This document shows, piece by piece, positions 1 to 6,891 of a stretch of 10,572 bases of DNA. The position numbers and the translations under genes are program-made. Location of the stretch: NCBI GenBank assembly GCA_949285775.1, contig CASEAD010000088.1, positions 1-10,572 on the forward strand. Direction: 5' to 3'. The notes beneath the pieces are model-generated. The model was not told where the DNA came from, did no database searches, and saw only the letters and a list, made by a program, of their open reading frames with translations. Each line of letters starts with the position of its first letter. Position 1 is the stretch's first letter. This DNA is from an uncultured bacterium (lineage in GTDB: Bacteria; Bacillota_I; Bacilli_A; RF39; UBA660).

Positions 1-80
1 AAATAATATTTTTCTTTATATTGTATATTAATATATAATAGTTTACTCATATATTTTTGCCTAAAAAAATTAAAATTAGG

Positions 81-110
81 TTGCAGATGATGTCTTCTAT
101 ATGATATAAT
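81..110 (+). promoter_or_regulatory. Extended -10 promoter of the cdaA unit
   Basis: A perfect TATAAT lies at 105-110, preceded by TG one base upstream (102-103), giving an extended -10 element. A weak -35 match, TTGCAG, lies at 81-86 with an 18-base spacer. Transcription would start near 117 and leave a leader of about 20 bases before the cdaA SD site (AAGAAGG, 126-132). No gene lies upstream in the window: bases 1-80 are very AT-rich and hold only a weak CCTAA/TTAGG dyad (60-64 and 76-80). Confidence 0.65.
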
Positions 111-138
111 TATCTAAGAGATAGAAAGAAGGTAAATA

Positions 139-972
139 ATGACGGTTAGTAGTGTGATTACTGTTATTCAGAAAATTATTGATATATCCATAGTATGGTT
201 ACTGATTTATTGGGTATTAAAGAACTTAAAGAATAATATAAAGATGGTTTTAATCTTTAAAGGGGTTATTATAATAATAATTGTAAAAATATTAAGTGAT
301 TTCTTTAATCTTACAACAGTAGGATTACTCCTAGAATATGTTGTAATGTGGGGGCCACTTGCATTAATTATAATATTCCAACCAGAAATAAGAAATATCT
401 TAGAACATCTAGGAAGACAACAAATGCTTACAAGACATAGAGTCTTAACAATGGACGAAAGAGAAAAAATGGTATATGAAATAATGAATGCAATAGAATA
501 CTTAAGAAAGTCAAGAATAGGAGCATTAATTGTTATTGAAAGAGATGTTAGTTTAAATGATTATATCCAAAGAAGTAAAGGTATATATGCGGATATATCT
601 TCAGAATTATTAATCTCTATATTTTTCCCAAGAAACCCCTTACATGATGGCGGTGTAATAATACAAGGTAATAGAATTACCAGTGCCGGAGCAGTTTTCC
701 CAATTAGTTTAAATACCAAGATAAATAAAAGATTAGGAACAAGGCATAGAGCAGCATTAGGTATCAGCGAAGAAACAGACGCAATTGCTATTGTAGTAAG
801 TGAAGAAAGCGGTAAAATATCAATAGCGTTAAGTGGCGTATTAAATTATAACTTATCCATAGATGATGCTAGAATGATGCTAGTTGAAGAATTAAAACCA
901 CGCAGTGAAATGTTATTAGATGATGAATTTGAAGATGATAGTAAGGATGGCGATACGAATGAAACTAATTAA
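139..972 (+). CDS. cdaA: CdaA/DacA-type membrane diadenylate cyclase
   Basis: This enzyme condenses two ATP into cyclic di-AMP, the second messenger that controls potassium/osmolyte transport and wall homeostasis in Firmicutes. The 277 residues show the CdaA layout: three hydrophobic helices (about 10-28, 36-54 and 59-80), a short linker, then the cytoplasmic DAC domain (about 95-255). The two signature sites are PLHDG at 167-171 and RLGTRHRAALGISE at 198-211, with RHR at 202-204. The usual DGA triplet reads DGG here (170-172). The tail after about 258 is very acidic (DDEFEDDSKDGD). The start is supported by AAGAAGG six bases upstream and by the promoter just before it. It is first in a unit with cdaR, its usual membrane partner; the final 14 bases overlap the cdaR start. 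Length and motifs match the family, so identity is near certain. Whether DGG alters activity is unknown. Confidence 0.96.
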   Translation: MTVSSVITVIQKIIDISIVWLLIYWVLKNLKNNIKMVLIFKGVIIIIIVKILSDFFNLTTVGLLLEYVVMWGPLALIIIFQPEIRNILEHLGRQQMLTRHRVLTMDEREKMVYEIMNAIEYLRKSRIGALIVIERDVSLNDYIQRSKGIYADISSELLISIFFPRNPLHDGGVIIQGNRITSAGAVFPISLNTKINKRLGTRHRAALGISEETDAIAIVVSEESGKISIALSGVLNYNLSIDDARMMLVEELKPRSEMLLDDEFEDDSKDGDTNETN

Positions 973-2332
973 AAATATCTCCAGAACCATTACTGCTATA
1001 TTTAGAAGTATTTATAAATTTATCGATAAACATATAATAGTACCTATAACAAAATTTATAATGCTAATTACTGATAAAATGGGTAATAGAACAAATAGAT
1101 TTGAAAAATGGTTAGTAAAAAAGAATACTTTAATAGTACTATCTTTATTACTAGCAATCGGTTTGTTTTTATATATCGATAATGAATCAACCTTAATGAT
1201 TGATAACTCAGCAGAAGTATTATATGGGCAAAAAGTAGAAGTAACATATAATACAAATGCTTATGTAATAGAAGGCCTTCCTGAAAGCGTAGACGTAACC
1301 TTAATAGGAAGAAAAGTAGACTTATATTTAGCAAAACAACTATCTAGTGGAGTAGTAACAGCGGATTTATCCAATTTAAAAGTAGGTACTCATACCATAA
1401 CTTTAAATTATGATAGTCCCATTACTTCAGTAGATTATAAATTAGATCCCAGTGTAATTAATATTAGTATATATTCTAAAATATCAGAAGCAAGAACCGC
1501 TACTGTCGATGTTATAAATACCAATAAATTAGACAGCAAATTATCTATAGGAGATGTAACTCTAAATCAAAATGAAGTAGTAATCAAAGGAGCAGAGCAT
1601 ACCCTATCCCAAGTAGCAACCGTCAAAGCATTGGTCGATGTAGGAAAAATAGTTGATCCTGATATAGGCGTTACAACTTTAGATGATATCGCTTTAGTAG
1701 CATATGACTCAGATGGTAATATCGTTGAGAACGTAGAAATGGAACCAGCAAAATTATCAGCAACTATAAATATAGAGTCCCCTAGTAAAGAAGTGCCAAT
1801 TAGAGTTGTTCCCGAAGGAAGTGTTGAATTTGGTAAAGCCATTGATAGCATTACTACAGATGTAAATACAGTAACCATATATGCCAATCAAGATGTATTA
1901 GATAATGTTGATTATATACCAGTAGAAGTAGATGTAACAAACCTATCAGAAGAAAAAGAATATAGTATTATCATCTCAAAGCCTGCTGATATACAAGAGA
2001 TGTCTGTCAATACAGTAAATGTTAAAATTACCTTAGGTGATGAAGTTACCAAAGAAATAAATGATGTAACTATAGCAACAATAAATCTAGATCAAAACTA
2101 TAAAGCCGTAGCGATTGGTGAAGACTCTAGTAAAACATCAGTAGTAGTAAAAGGAACTCAAAGCGTAATTGATAATATTGATGCTAGTTCAATTACCGCC
2201 CAAGTAGACTTATCAGGTTATAGCGAAGGCGATTATGAAGTAGAAGTTATAGTAACCGGTGAAGATAATAAGGCTACTTATACCCCAAAAACAACAAAAA
2301 TTAAAGTAAGAATTTCAAAGAAGGATAGTTAA
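959..2332 (+). CDS. cdaR: CdaR (YbbR-repeat) regulator of diadenylate cyclase
   Basis: CdaR is the membrane-anchored partner that modulates CdaA activity; its YbbR repeats lie outside the membrane. In the 457-residue product I see a basic, partly amphipathic N-terminal stretch of about 55 residues, one membrane helix (about 57-74, LIVLSLLLAIGLFLYI), and four successive beta-rich YbbR repeats beginning near residues 83, 176, 276 and 368. Repeat ends carry the recurring pattern of a hydrophobic strand such as ATINI or VNVKITL. An in-frame ATG at 920 would add 13 residues, but it has no SD site. The ATG at 959 has AAGGA at 943-947 (11-base spacing), so I chose it, leaving a 14-base overlap with cdaA and likely translational coupling. 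The long segment before the membrane helix is unusual compared with CdaR proteins whose helix lies at the very N-terminus. Confidence 0.92.
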   Translation: MKLIKNISRTITAIFRSIYKFIDKHIIVPITKFIMLITDKMGNRTNRFEKWLVKKNTLIVLSLLLAIGLFLYIDNESTLMIDNSAEVLYGQKVEVTYNTNAYVIEGLPESVDVTLIGRKVDLYLAKQLSSGVVTADLSNLKVGTHTITLNYDSPITSVDYKLDPSVINISIYSKISEARTATVDVINTNKLDSKLSIGDVTLNQNEVVIKGAEHTLSQVATVKALVDVGKIVDPDIGVTTLDDIALVAYDSDGNIVENVEMEPAKLSATINIESPSKEVPIRVVPEGSVEFGKAIDSITTDVNTVTIYANQDVLDNVDYIPVEVDVTNLSEEKEYSIIISKPADIQEMSVNTVNVKITLGDEVTKEINDVTIATINLDQNYKAVAIGEDSSKTSVVVKGTQSVIDNIDASSITAQVDLSGYSEGDYEVEVIVTGEDNKATYTPKTTKIKVRISKKDS

Positions 2333-2333
2333 A

Positions 2334-2843
2334 ATGAGTACTAAGAAAAAAATAATTATATTTTTAGGAATATTATTAATATTTATAGGAACATTAATCG
2401 GTTATAATATCAGTAAACCCAAAGAAGAAACAGCACCCCCAGATGAAGACCCCCTATACGTGATTGACTTTGATAATCTTGAAAACGCCAAAATAGAAGA
2501 TGGTAAAAAGGTTAATATATCAGAAGAAATATTAACAGAACATACTGTTGGATATTATACAAATGACGCCGGCGAAACATTTGACGCGGAAATTAAATTC
2601 GATAATATATCACTATATGCTGATGAATATCAATCATATTTTACTGTTACAGTACATAACGATAATGACTTTGATATCGATTATATATCTATAAATATTG
2701 CTTTTCTAGATAACGATGGTAACTACATATATTCCAGTGAAAGAAATTTAACTAACCTAAAAGCCAACACTAGTGTCGAAATATCAATTGATGATTACTT
2801 TGATTACACCAACGCTAAAAATATAGAAATAAGTGTTGCATAA
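2334..2843 (+). CDS. Membrane-anchored extracytoplasmic protein, FxLYD-like domain, function unknown
   Basis: I cannot assign a function to this 169-residue protein. It begins with lysines and one hydrophobic helix (about 5-23, IIIFLGILLIFIGTLIGY) with no lipobox cysteine, so it is probably an uncleaved signal anchor rather than a lipoprotein. A short proline/acid-rich linker (about 28-40) follows. The C-terminal half (about 85-169) is acidic and strand-rich: a YFTVTVHNDNDFDIDYISINIAFLD-type stretch, then a polar turn and VEISID. This resembles the small FxLYD-type beta sandwiches of secreted Firmicute proteins, but I matched it only by eye. Translation starts one base after the cdaR stop with a good SD (AGAAGGA, 2319-2325), and a terminator follows, so it is the last gene of the cda unit, where glmM would be common. 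Co-transcription suggests a role on the outer face with CdaR, which is inference only. Confidence 0.82.
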   Translation: MSTKKKIIIFLGILLIFIGTLIGYNISKPKEETAPPDEDPLYVIDFDNLENAKIEDGKKVNISEEILTEHTVGYYTNDAGETFDAEIKFDNISLYADEYQSYFTVTVHNDNDFDIDYISINIAFLDNDGNYIYSSERNLTNLKANTSVEISIDDYFDYTNAKNIEISVA

Positions 2844-2853
2844 TTAGAATAAG

Positions 2854-2885
2854 TGTTAACTTAAATGTAAAGTTAACATTTTTTT
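2854..2885 (+). terminator. Intrinsic terminator of the cdaA-cdaR unit
   Basis: A perfect 9-base stem, TGTTAACTT (2854-2862) with AAGTTAACA (2870-2878), encloses a 7-base loop and runs straight into seven T residues (2879-2885). It lies 11 bases after the stop of the preceding gene. The stem is AT-rich, in keeping with the genome. The loop and right arm can also pair with downstream sequence (see findings). Confidence 0.82.
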
Positions 2886-2886
2886 C

Positions 2887-2915
2887 TTTACATTATAATC
2901 TATTTGAGATAATAT
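2887..2915 (+). promoter_or_regulatory. Probable promoter of the rsmH-ftsL-PBP unit
   Basis: TTTACA (2887-2892) and TAATAT (2910-2915) are separated by 17 bases, which suits a housekeeping sigma factor and leaves a short leader before the strong rsmH SD. TTAACA (2873-2878) with TATAAT (2894-2899) is an alternative pair, but its spacer is only 15. The region is so AT-rich that the exact boxes are uncertain. That a promoter lies here is likely, given the terminator immediately upstream. Confidence 0.5.
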
Positions 2916-2942
2916 ATACTATATAGATAGGGGGAGATACCT

Positions 2943-3869
2943 ATGTTACATAAAAGTGTTCTCTTAAAAGAAAGTATTGATAACTTAAATATTAAAAGTA
3001 ACGGTATATATGTAGATGCCACATTAGGATATGCAGGACACTCAAGTGAAATACTAAAAAATATTCCTAACGGACATTTATATTGCTTTGATCAGGACGA
3101 TTATGCAATCAACTATAGTAAAAACTATTTATCAAATATATCTAGTAATTTTACCGTTATAAAAAGTAATTTTATAAATCTTACTGAAGAATTATCAAAA
3201 TTTAATGTAACTAAAGTAGATGGTATCTTATTTGATTTAGGTGTATCATCAGTTCAAATTGATAGCGCTGATAGAGGTTTTAGTTTTCACCAAGACGCTA
3301 AATTAGATATGAGAATGGATACAAGCAAATCGTTTTCAGCTTATAATGTTGTTAATGAATATAGTTATAATGATTTAGTTAGAATACTAAGAGAATATGG
3401 CGAAGAAAAATATGCCACAAGTATCGCAAGGAATATTATAAAACATCGTGAAAAACAACCAATAACAACAACATTAGAACTAGTAGAAGTAATAAAATCT
3501 AGTATCCCTGCCAAAGCTATGCGTGAAAAACACCCTGCTAGAAGAACATTTCAAGCTATAAGAATAGAGGTTAATAACGAATTAGAAGTATTAGAGTCTG
3601 CCCTAGAACAAGCAATTAATCTATTAGATATAAATGGCCGATTATGTGTAATTACCTTTCATTCTCTAGAAGATAAAATAGTAAAAAATATCTTTAAAAA
3701 ATATAGTGAAATAGATAGTAAAATAAAAAAACTACCTCTTATTCCCGATGATTATTTACCAAAATTAAAAATAATTTCTAAAGGAATAACTGCAAGTGAT
3801 GAAGAATTAAACGATAACTTTAGATCACACAGCGCTAGACTTAGAGTAGTAGAAAAAGTAAAGGATTGA
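2943..3869 (+). CDS. rsmH: RsmH, 16S rRNA (cytosine-1402-N4) methyltransferase
   Basis: RsmH (MraW) transfers a methyl group from S-adenosylmethionine to N4 of C1402 in the 16S rRNA decoding site and is classically the head of the division/cell-wall (dcw) cluster. The 308 residues carry the family motifs in order: SAM-binding VDATLGYAGHS (24-34), DGILFDLGVSS (93-103), RGFSF and LDMRMD (111-126), HPARRTFQAIRIEVNNEL (197-214), GRLCVITFHSLEDKIVK (232-248) and the C-terminal SHSARLRV (295-302). Residues 30-31 read YA where GG or GA is common in the glycine loop. The start has a strong SD (GGGGGAG, 2930-2936, six bases upstream). mraZ does not precede it. The ftsL gene follows after six bases. Its TGA stop, immediately followed by the next gene, argues against TGA being a sense codon. 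Confidence 0.97.
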   Translation: MLHKSVLLKESIDNLNIKSNGIYVDATLGYAGHSSEILKNIPNGHLYCFDQDDYAINYSKNYLSNISSNFTVIKSNFINLTEELSKFNVTKVDGILFDLGVSSVQIDSADRGFSFHQDAKLDMRMDTSKSFSAYNVVNEYSYNDLVRILREYGEEKYATSIARNIIKHREKQPITTTLELVEVIKSSIPAKAMREKHPARRTFQAIRIEVNNELEVLESALEQAINLLDINGRLCVITFHSLEDKIVKNIFKKYSEIDSKIKKLPLIPDDYLPKLKIISKGITASDEELNDNFRSHSARLRVVEKVKD

Positions 3870-3875
3870 TTATTT

Positions 3876-4166
3876 ATGAAAAAGAATAAAAAGAAAAGGT
3901 TTTTTTGCAAATTTGAAAGATTTATGTATAAATTATGTATAGTTATTATTATTGGACTAATAGTAGGCTTAGTATGTGGACAAACTACTTTAGCTAAGAT
4001 TAATTTAGAAGTCCAAAAATTAAATAAAGAAGTAACTGATCAAGAAAATATTAATGAAAGTCTAAATATAAAAATAGATGAAATGACATCACTAGATAAC
4101 ATACAAGAAGTAAGTAAAGAATATGGACTATCCTATAATAGTGATAATATAAAAACAATAGATTAA
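3876..4166 (+). CDS. ftsL: FtsL/DivIC-like septum protein
   Basis: This 96-residue bitopic protein has a lysine/arginine-rich cytoplasmic end (1-15), one membrane helix (about 18-35, YKLCIVIIIGLIVGLVCG) and an extracytoplasmic coiled coil (about 37-72) rich in leucine, isoleucine, asparagine and glutamate. It ends in a short tail, SLDNIQEVSKEYGLSYNSDNIKTI, which has the pattern seen at the end of FtsL and DivIC proteins. FtsL, with DivIC and FtsQ/DivIB, activates the septal synthase pair FtsW-FtsI. Sequence alone barely separates FtsL from DivIC; the position between rsmH and a class B PBP gene decides for FtsL. AAAGGA (3860-3865) within the end of rsmH serves as its SD, ten bases before the start. 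The PBP gene starts 12 bases after its stop. Confidence 0.85.
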   Translation: MKKNKKKRFFCKFERFMYKLCIVIIIGLIVGLVCGQTTLAKINLEVQKLNKEVTDQENINESLNIKIDEMTSLDNIQEVSKEYGLSYNSDNIKTID

Positions 4167-4178
4167 AGAGGTGAAATA

Positions 4179-6344
4179 ATGAAAAAAGCTAAAAAGATAA
4201 ATATTAATAAAGTAAAATCTAATTTCTTAATGTTTATTTTTGTACCAGCTTTATTTATTATTTTTGTTATAAGAGTTCTCTATCTCTGTATTGCTGATTA
4301 CCAAGTAGGAGATTCCACAATAACTGCCTTTATAAAAAACAGAAATACCGAAGAAGAAGTAATATTACCAACTAGAGGAAGTATATTAGACGCTAATGGA
4401 AATATATTAGCAGAAGACGTAGCAAGTTATTCAGTAATAGCCTATTTATCAGAAAGTAGAAGTGAAAATTCTGACACACCCCAACATGTTGTTGATCCTA
4501 GCGCCACCGCTAAAGCCTTAGCACCTTATATAGATATGGATGTAGAAATATTAACTAATTTATTAAGTAAAGATGCCTATCAAGTAGAATTAGGCCCAGG
4601 TAGTAGAAATCTTTCCCAAATTCAAATGGAAGAAATAAAAAGCTTAAATCTACCTGGTATTGATTTTATAGAGGGAACAAAAAGATATTATCCTAGCGGA
4701 AACTTTGCATCATATACTATTGGTTATACAGTTAACCAAGAAGACGAAGATGGTAATGTTTGGAAAGTAGGTCAACTTGGAATTGAAGAATATTATAATG
4801 ATATTTTAACCGGCAGTAGCGGATATAGAACCTACGAAAAAGATAGATATGGCTATAAAATTGCTAATGGAAGAGAATATGTAGAAGAAGCTGACGATGG
4901 TGATGATATATATTTAACCATTGATAGCAATATTGAATTATTTACTGAGAACGCTGTTAAAAAAATGATCGAAGATAGCGAAGCAGAATGGGGACTAATG
5001 ATTGTAGCAGATGCCAAAACTGGTGCTATCCTAGCATATTCTACTAGTCCTAACTTTAACCCAAATGATAAAGATATGACTAGCTATATTGACCCAATGA
5101 CAGGCTATACTTATGAACCAGGCTCTACCATGAAAATATTTAGTTATATGTGCGCTATTGAAAGTGGAAAATATAATGGCAGTGAAACATTCGAATCTGG
5201 AGATATCTCCTATGAAGCAAATGATGGCAGTAAAACAGTAATTCATGACTGGAATAAAACAGGTTGGGGAACTATTACCTATGATTACGGTTTTGCCATG
5301 TCTTCAAATGTTGGAGCAGCCTCTCTTTTAAAAACTAATATAATAACTAAACAAGAACTAAATGCTTGTTACAGTAATTATGGCTTTGGTGAAAAGACTG
5401 ATTTTACATTAGAAAGAGAAATGTCAGGCAGTATTAACTTTAAATATGATATCGATGCCGCCTCTGCTACGTTCGGCCAAGCAATAACTATAACACCTAT
5501 TCAAATGATTAAAGCTCTAACTGCTATAAGTAATGATGGTAAAATATTAAAACCATATATAGTATCTAAAATAGTAGATACTGATAGCTTAGAAACTACA
5601 TATGAAGCAACAGTAGAAGTAGTAGACACAGTAGCAAGTAGTAGTACTATTAATAAAATAAAAGAATTATTAACTAGTGTTGTATGCAACGATTCTGAAA
5701 AATGTACTGGTAGTGCATATTATATGGAAGATTATCCTATAATGGGAAAAACAGGAACAGCCCAAATATATGATTCAGAAACCGGTACTTATATGGTAGG
5801 AGATTCAGACTATATCTATTCCTTTGCAGGACTATATCCCACAGATGACCCACAAATAATAATTTACACAGCATTAAAAAGACCTAAAGACACAACTAAC
5901 TATGTAGCACCTGCCGTTCGTGATGTTGTAGTAAATACAAGTAAATATTTAAATATAGTAACAGATGATAACACTTATACTAGTTATACATTAGATAATT
6001 ATATCAATGAATATACCGATACCGTTAAGAGTGAATTAGAGAATAATAATATCAATCTATATGTATTAGGAACAGGTGAAAAAATAATTAATCAATATCC
6101 ATCAGAAGGTAGCATTTTACAAAAAGATTCAACCGTAGCGATACTTACAGATAATTACGATAAAAGTATGCCTGATTTAACAGGACTATCATATAAAGAT
6201 GCAACTAATATATTAAAATTAATGGGTGTTAAATATAGCATCACAGGTAACGGGTACGTCACTAATCAAAGTATAGGAGTAGGAACCATTTTAGGAGAAG
6301 ATGACACCGTAACCCTAACTTTAAGTGACGGATATAACAATTGA
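4179..6344 (+). CDS. ftsI: Class B PBP transpeptidase with PASTA domains (FtsI/PBP2B/SpoVD type)
   Basis: This is a septal peptidoglycan D,D-transpeptidase. The 721 residues show a basic cytoplasmic tail, a membrane anchor (about 16-39), the dimerisation region opening with PTRGSILDANGNILAED (64-80), and the transpeptidase domain. Its three catalytic motifs are STMK (nucleophile Ser316, Lys319), SSN (375-377) and KTG (524-526). A weak first PASTA-like segment follows (about 603-658), then a clearer second one opening MPDLTGLSYKDA (664-675) and running to the end. Length and order match FtsI/PBP2B/SpoVD. The location after rsmH-ftsL favours the vegetative septal enzyme; no sporulation gene is visible here. 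Cys503 and Cys509 bracket a short loop about 15 residues before KTG and could form a disulfide outside the membrane. The start has AGAGGTGA four bases upstream. The TGA stop lies in the left arm of the following hairpin. Confidence 0.93.
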   Translation: MKKAKKININKVKSNFLMFIFVPALFIIFVIRVLYLCIADYQVGDSTITAFIKNRNTEEEVILPTRGSILDANGNILAEDVASYSVIAYLSESRSENSDTPQHVVDPSATAKALAPYIDMDVEILTNLLSKDAYQVELGPGSRNLSQIQMEEIKSLNLPGIDFIEGTKRYYPSGNFASYTIGYTVNQEDEDGNVWKVGQLGIEEYYNDILTGSSGYRTYEKDRYGYKIANGREYVEEADDGDDIYLTIDSNIELFTENAVKKMIEDSEAEWGLMIVADAKTGAILAYSTSPNFNPNDKDMTSYIDPMTGYTYEPGSTMKIFSYMCAIESGKYNGSETFESGDISYEANDGSKTVIHDWNKTGWGTITYDYGFAMSSNVGAASLLKTNIITKQELNACYSNYGFGEKTDFTLEREMSGSINFKYDIDAASATFGQAITITPIQMIKALTAISNDGKILKPYIVSKIVDTDSLETTYEATVEVVDTVASSSTINKIKELLTSVVCNDSEKCTGSAYYMEDYPIMGKTGTAQIYDSETGTYMVGDSDYIYSFAGLYPTDDPQIIIYTALKRPKDTTNYVAPAVRDVVVNTSKYLNIVTDDNTYTSYTLDNYINEYTDTVKSELENNNINLYVLGTGEKIINQYPSEGSILQKDSTVAILTDNYDKSMPDLTGLSYKDATNILKLMGVKYSITGNGYVTNQSIGVGTILGEDDTVTLTLSDGYNN

Positions 6345-6366
6345 ACCAACCTTTATGGTTCTTTTT
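6343..6366 (+). terminator. Small terminator overlapping the PBP stop codon
   Basis: GAACCA (6343-6348) pairs with TGGTTC (6356-6361) around a 7-base loop and is followed by five T residues (6362-6366), then AGTTT. The stem begins with the last two bases of the PBP stop codon. Six base pairs is short, but three are G-C pairs and the position is right. It would end the rsmH-ftsL-PBP unit here, so mraY and the mur genes are not part of it. Confidence 0.65.
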
Positions 6367-6397
6367 AGTTTACATTGACCAATTATTAAACAATATG

Positions 6398-6449
6398 TGT
6401 TAAAATTAAACCAAAGATAAAAAGGAAATATTTACCATTTAATTATAAT
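6398..6449 (+). promoter_or_regulatory. Promoter region of the Hpt gene (two candidates)
   Basis: Two -10 candidates are visible. The first is an extended element, TG at 6398-6399 and TAAAAT at 6401-6406, with TTGACC (6375-6380) upstream at a long 20-base spacing. The second is a perfect TATAAT at 6444-6449, 25 bases before the ATG, without a convincing -35. The second has the same distance to its start codon as the pflB element. The Hpt gene must have its own promoter because a terminator precedes it; which element is used cannot be settled by reading. Confidence 0.4.
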
Positions 6450-6474
6450 AGTAAAAAAGAAAGGAGAATTTAAA

Positions 6475-6831
6475 ATGGATAAAAATATTTTAATTAATAA
6501 TGGAATTGATGTAGAAGCAGGATTAGAAATACTTGGAGATATGGAAATGTATAACGAAACACTAAGTGACTTTTTAGACGAAATGAAAGAAAGAATGCCT
6601 AAAATAGAAGAATATAAAAATAATAAAGATATGAGTAATTATGCTATATTAGTCCATGCTATAAAAGGCGATAGTAAATATTTAGGCTTTACTAAGTTAG
6701 CAGAATTATCCTTAAATCACCAATTAAAAAGTCAAGAAAATGATTATGATTATATATGTAATAATTATGATGAATTAGTTAAAGAAGCTAATAGAATAAT
6801 TGATGTTGTTAATAAGTATTTGAATAGTTAA
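6475..6831 (+). CDS. Stand-alone Hpt (histidine phosphotransfer) domain protein
   Basis: Hpt domains carry phosphate on a histidine between response-regulator receiver domains in multistep phosphorelays. The 118-residue product is a single all-helical domain. The phosphorylation motif is HAIKGDSKYLGF (61-72), with His61 the likely acceptor and Lys64-Gly65 in their usual places. The preceding helices (about 12-60, including LDEMKERMPKIEEYKNNKDMSN) and the long helix after (about 93-117) fit the four-helix bundle. There is no membrane segment, kinase or receiver domain, so it should be a cytoplasmic relay protein. AAAGGAG (6460-6466) sits eight bases before the ATG. It is monocistronic, between a terminator and its own AT-rich terminator, and no two-component gene lies in the window. 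Its partners are therefore unknown. Confidence 0.85.
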   Translation: MDKNILINNGIDVEAGLEILGDMEMYNETLSDFLDEMKERMPKIEEYKNNKDMSNYAILVHAIKGDSKYLGFTKLAELSLNHQLKSQENDYDYICNNYDELVKEANRIIDVVNKYLNS

Positions 6832-6883
6832 AATAACTATGTAAATTTATGTGTAAAATTTAATTTAAATAGTTATTTTTTTT
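6831..6883 (+). terminator. AT-rich terminator after the Hpt gene
   Basis: AAATAACTAT (6831-6840) pairs perfectly with ATAGTTATTT (6869-6878), and the T run continues to 6883 (eight T residues from 6876). A second hairpin, TAAATTT (6842-6848) with AAATTTA (6856-6862), nests inside the 28-base loop. The outer stem has little G-C content, but its length and T run fit an intrinsic terminator. It starts at the last base of the Hpt stop codon. Confidence 0.65.
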
Positions 6884-6891
6884 ATTTATTG

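Noticed and set aside
60..80. CCTAA/TTAGG hairpin upstream of cdaA as a terminator or riboswitch
   Set aside because: The stem is only five base pairs with an 11-base loop and no T run, and the leader after the promoter is too short for a riboswitch such as the ydaO type.
920..958. Longer cdaR start adding 13 residues
   Set aside because: No SD precedes the ATG at 920 and the added stretch is methionine-rich and out of keeping with the family. The ATG at 959 has AAGGA upstream.
1068..1334. Reverse-strand open frame of 88 codons opposite cdaR
   Set aside because: It lies wholly inside cdaR, has low-complexity leucine/tyrosine-rich content, and no SD or promoter supports it. The other reverse-strand frames at 1567-1887, 5031-5246, 5501-5689 and 8986-9177 were rejected for the same reasons.
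3867..3869. Possible Mycoplasma-type code (TGA as tryptophan)
   Set aside because: TGA ends rsmH six bases before ftsL starts and ends the PBP gene inside a terminator stem. TGG is used for conserved tryptophans.
6431..6449. TTTACC and TATAAT as a -35/-10 pair before the Hpt gene
   Set aside because: The spacing is 7 bases, far too short for a sigma-70-type promoter.
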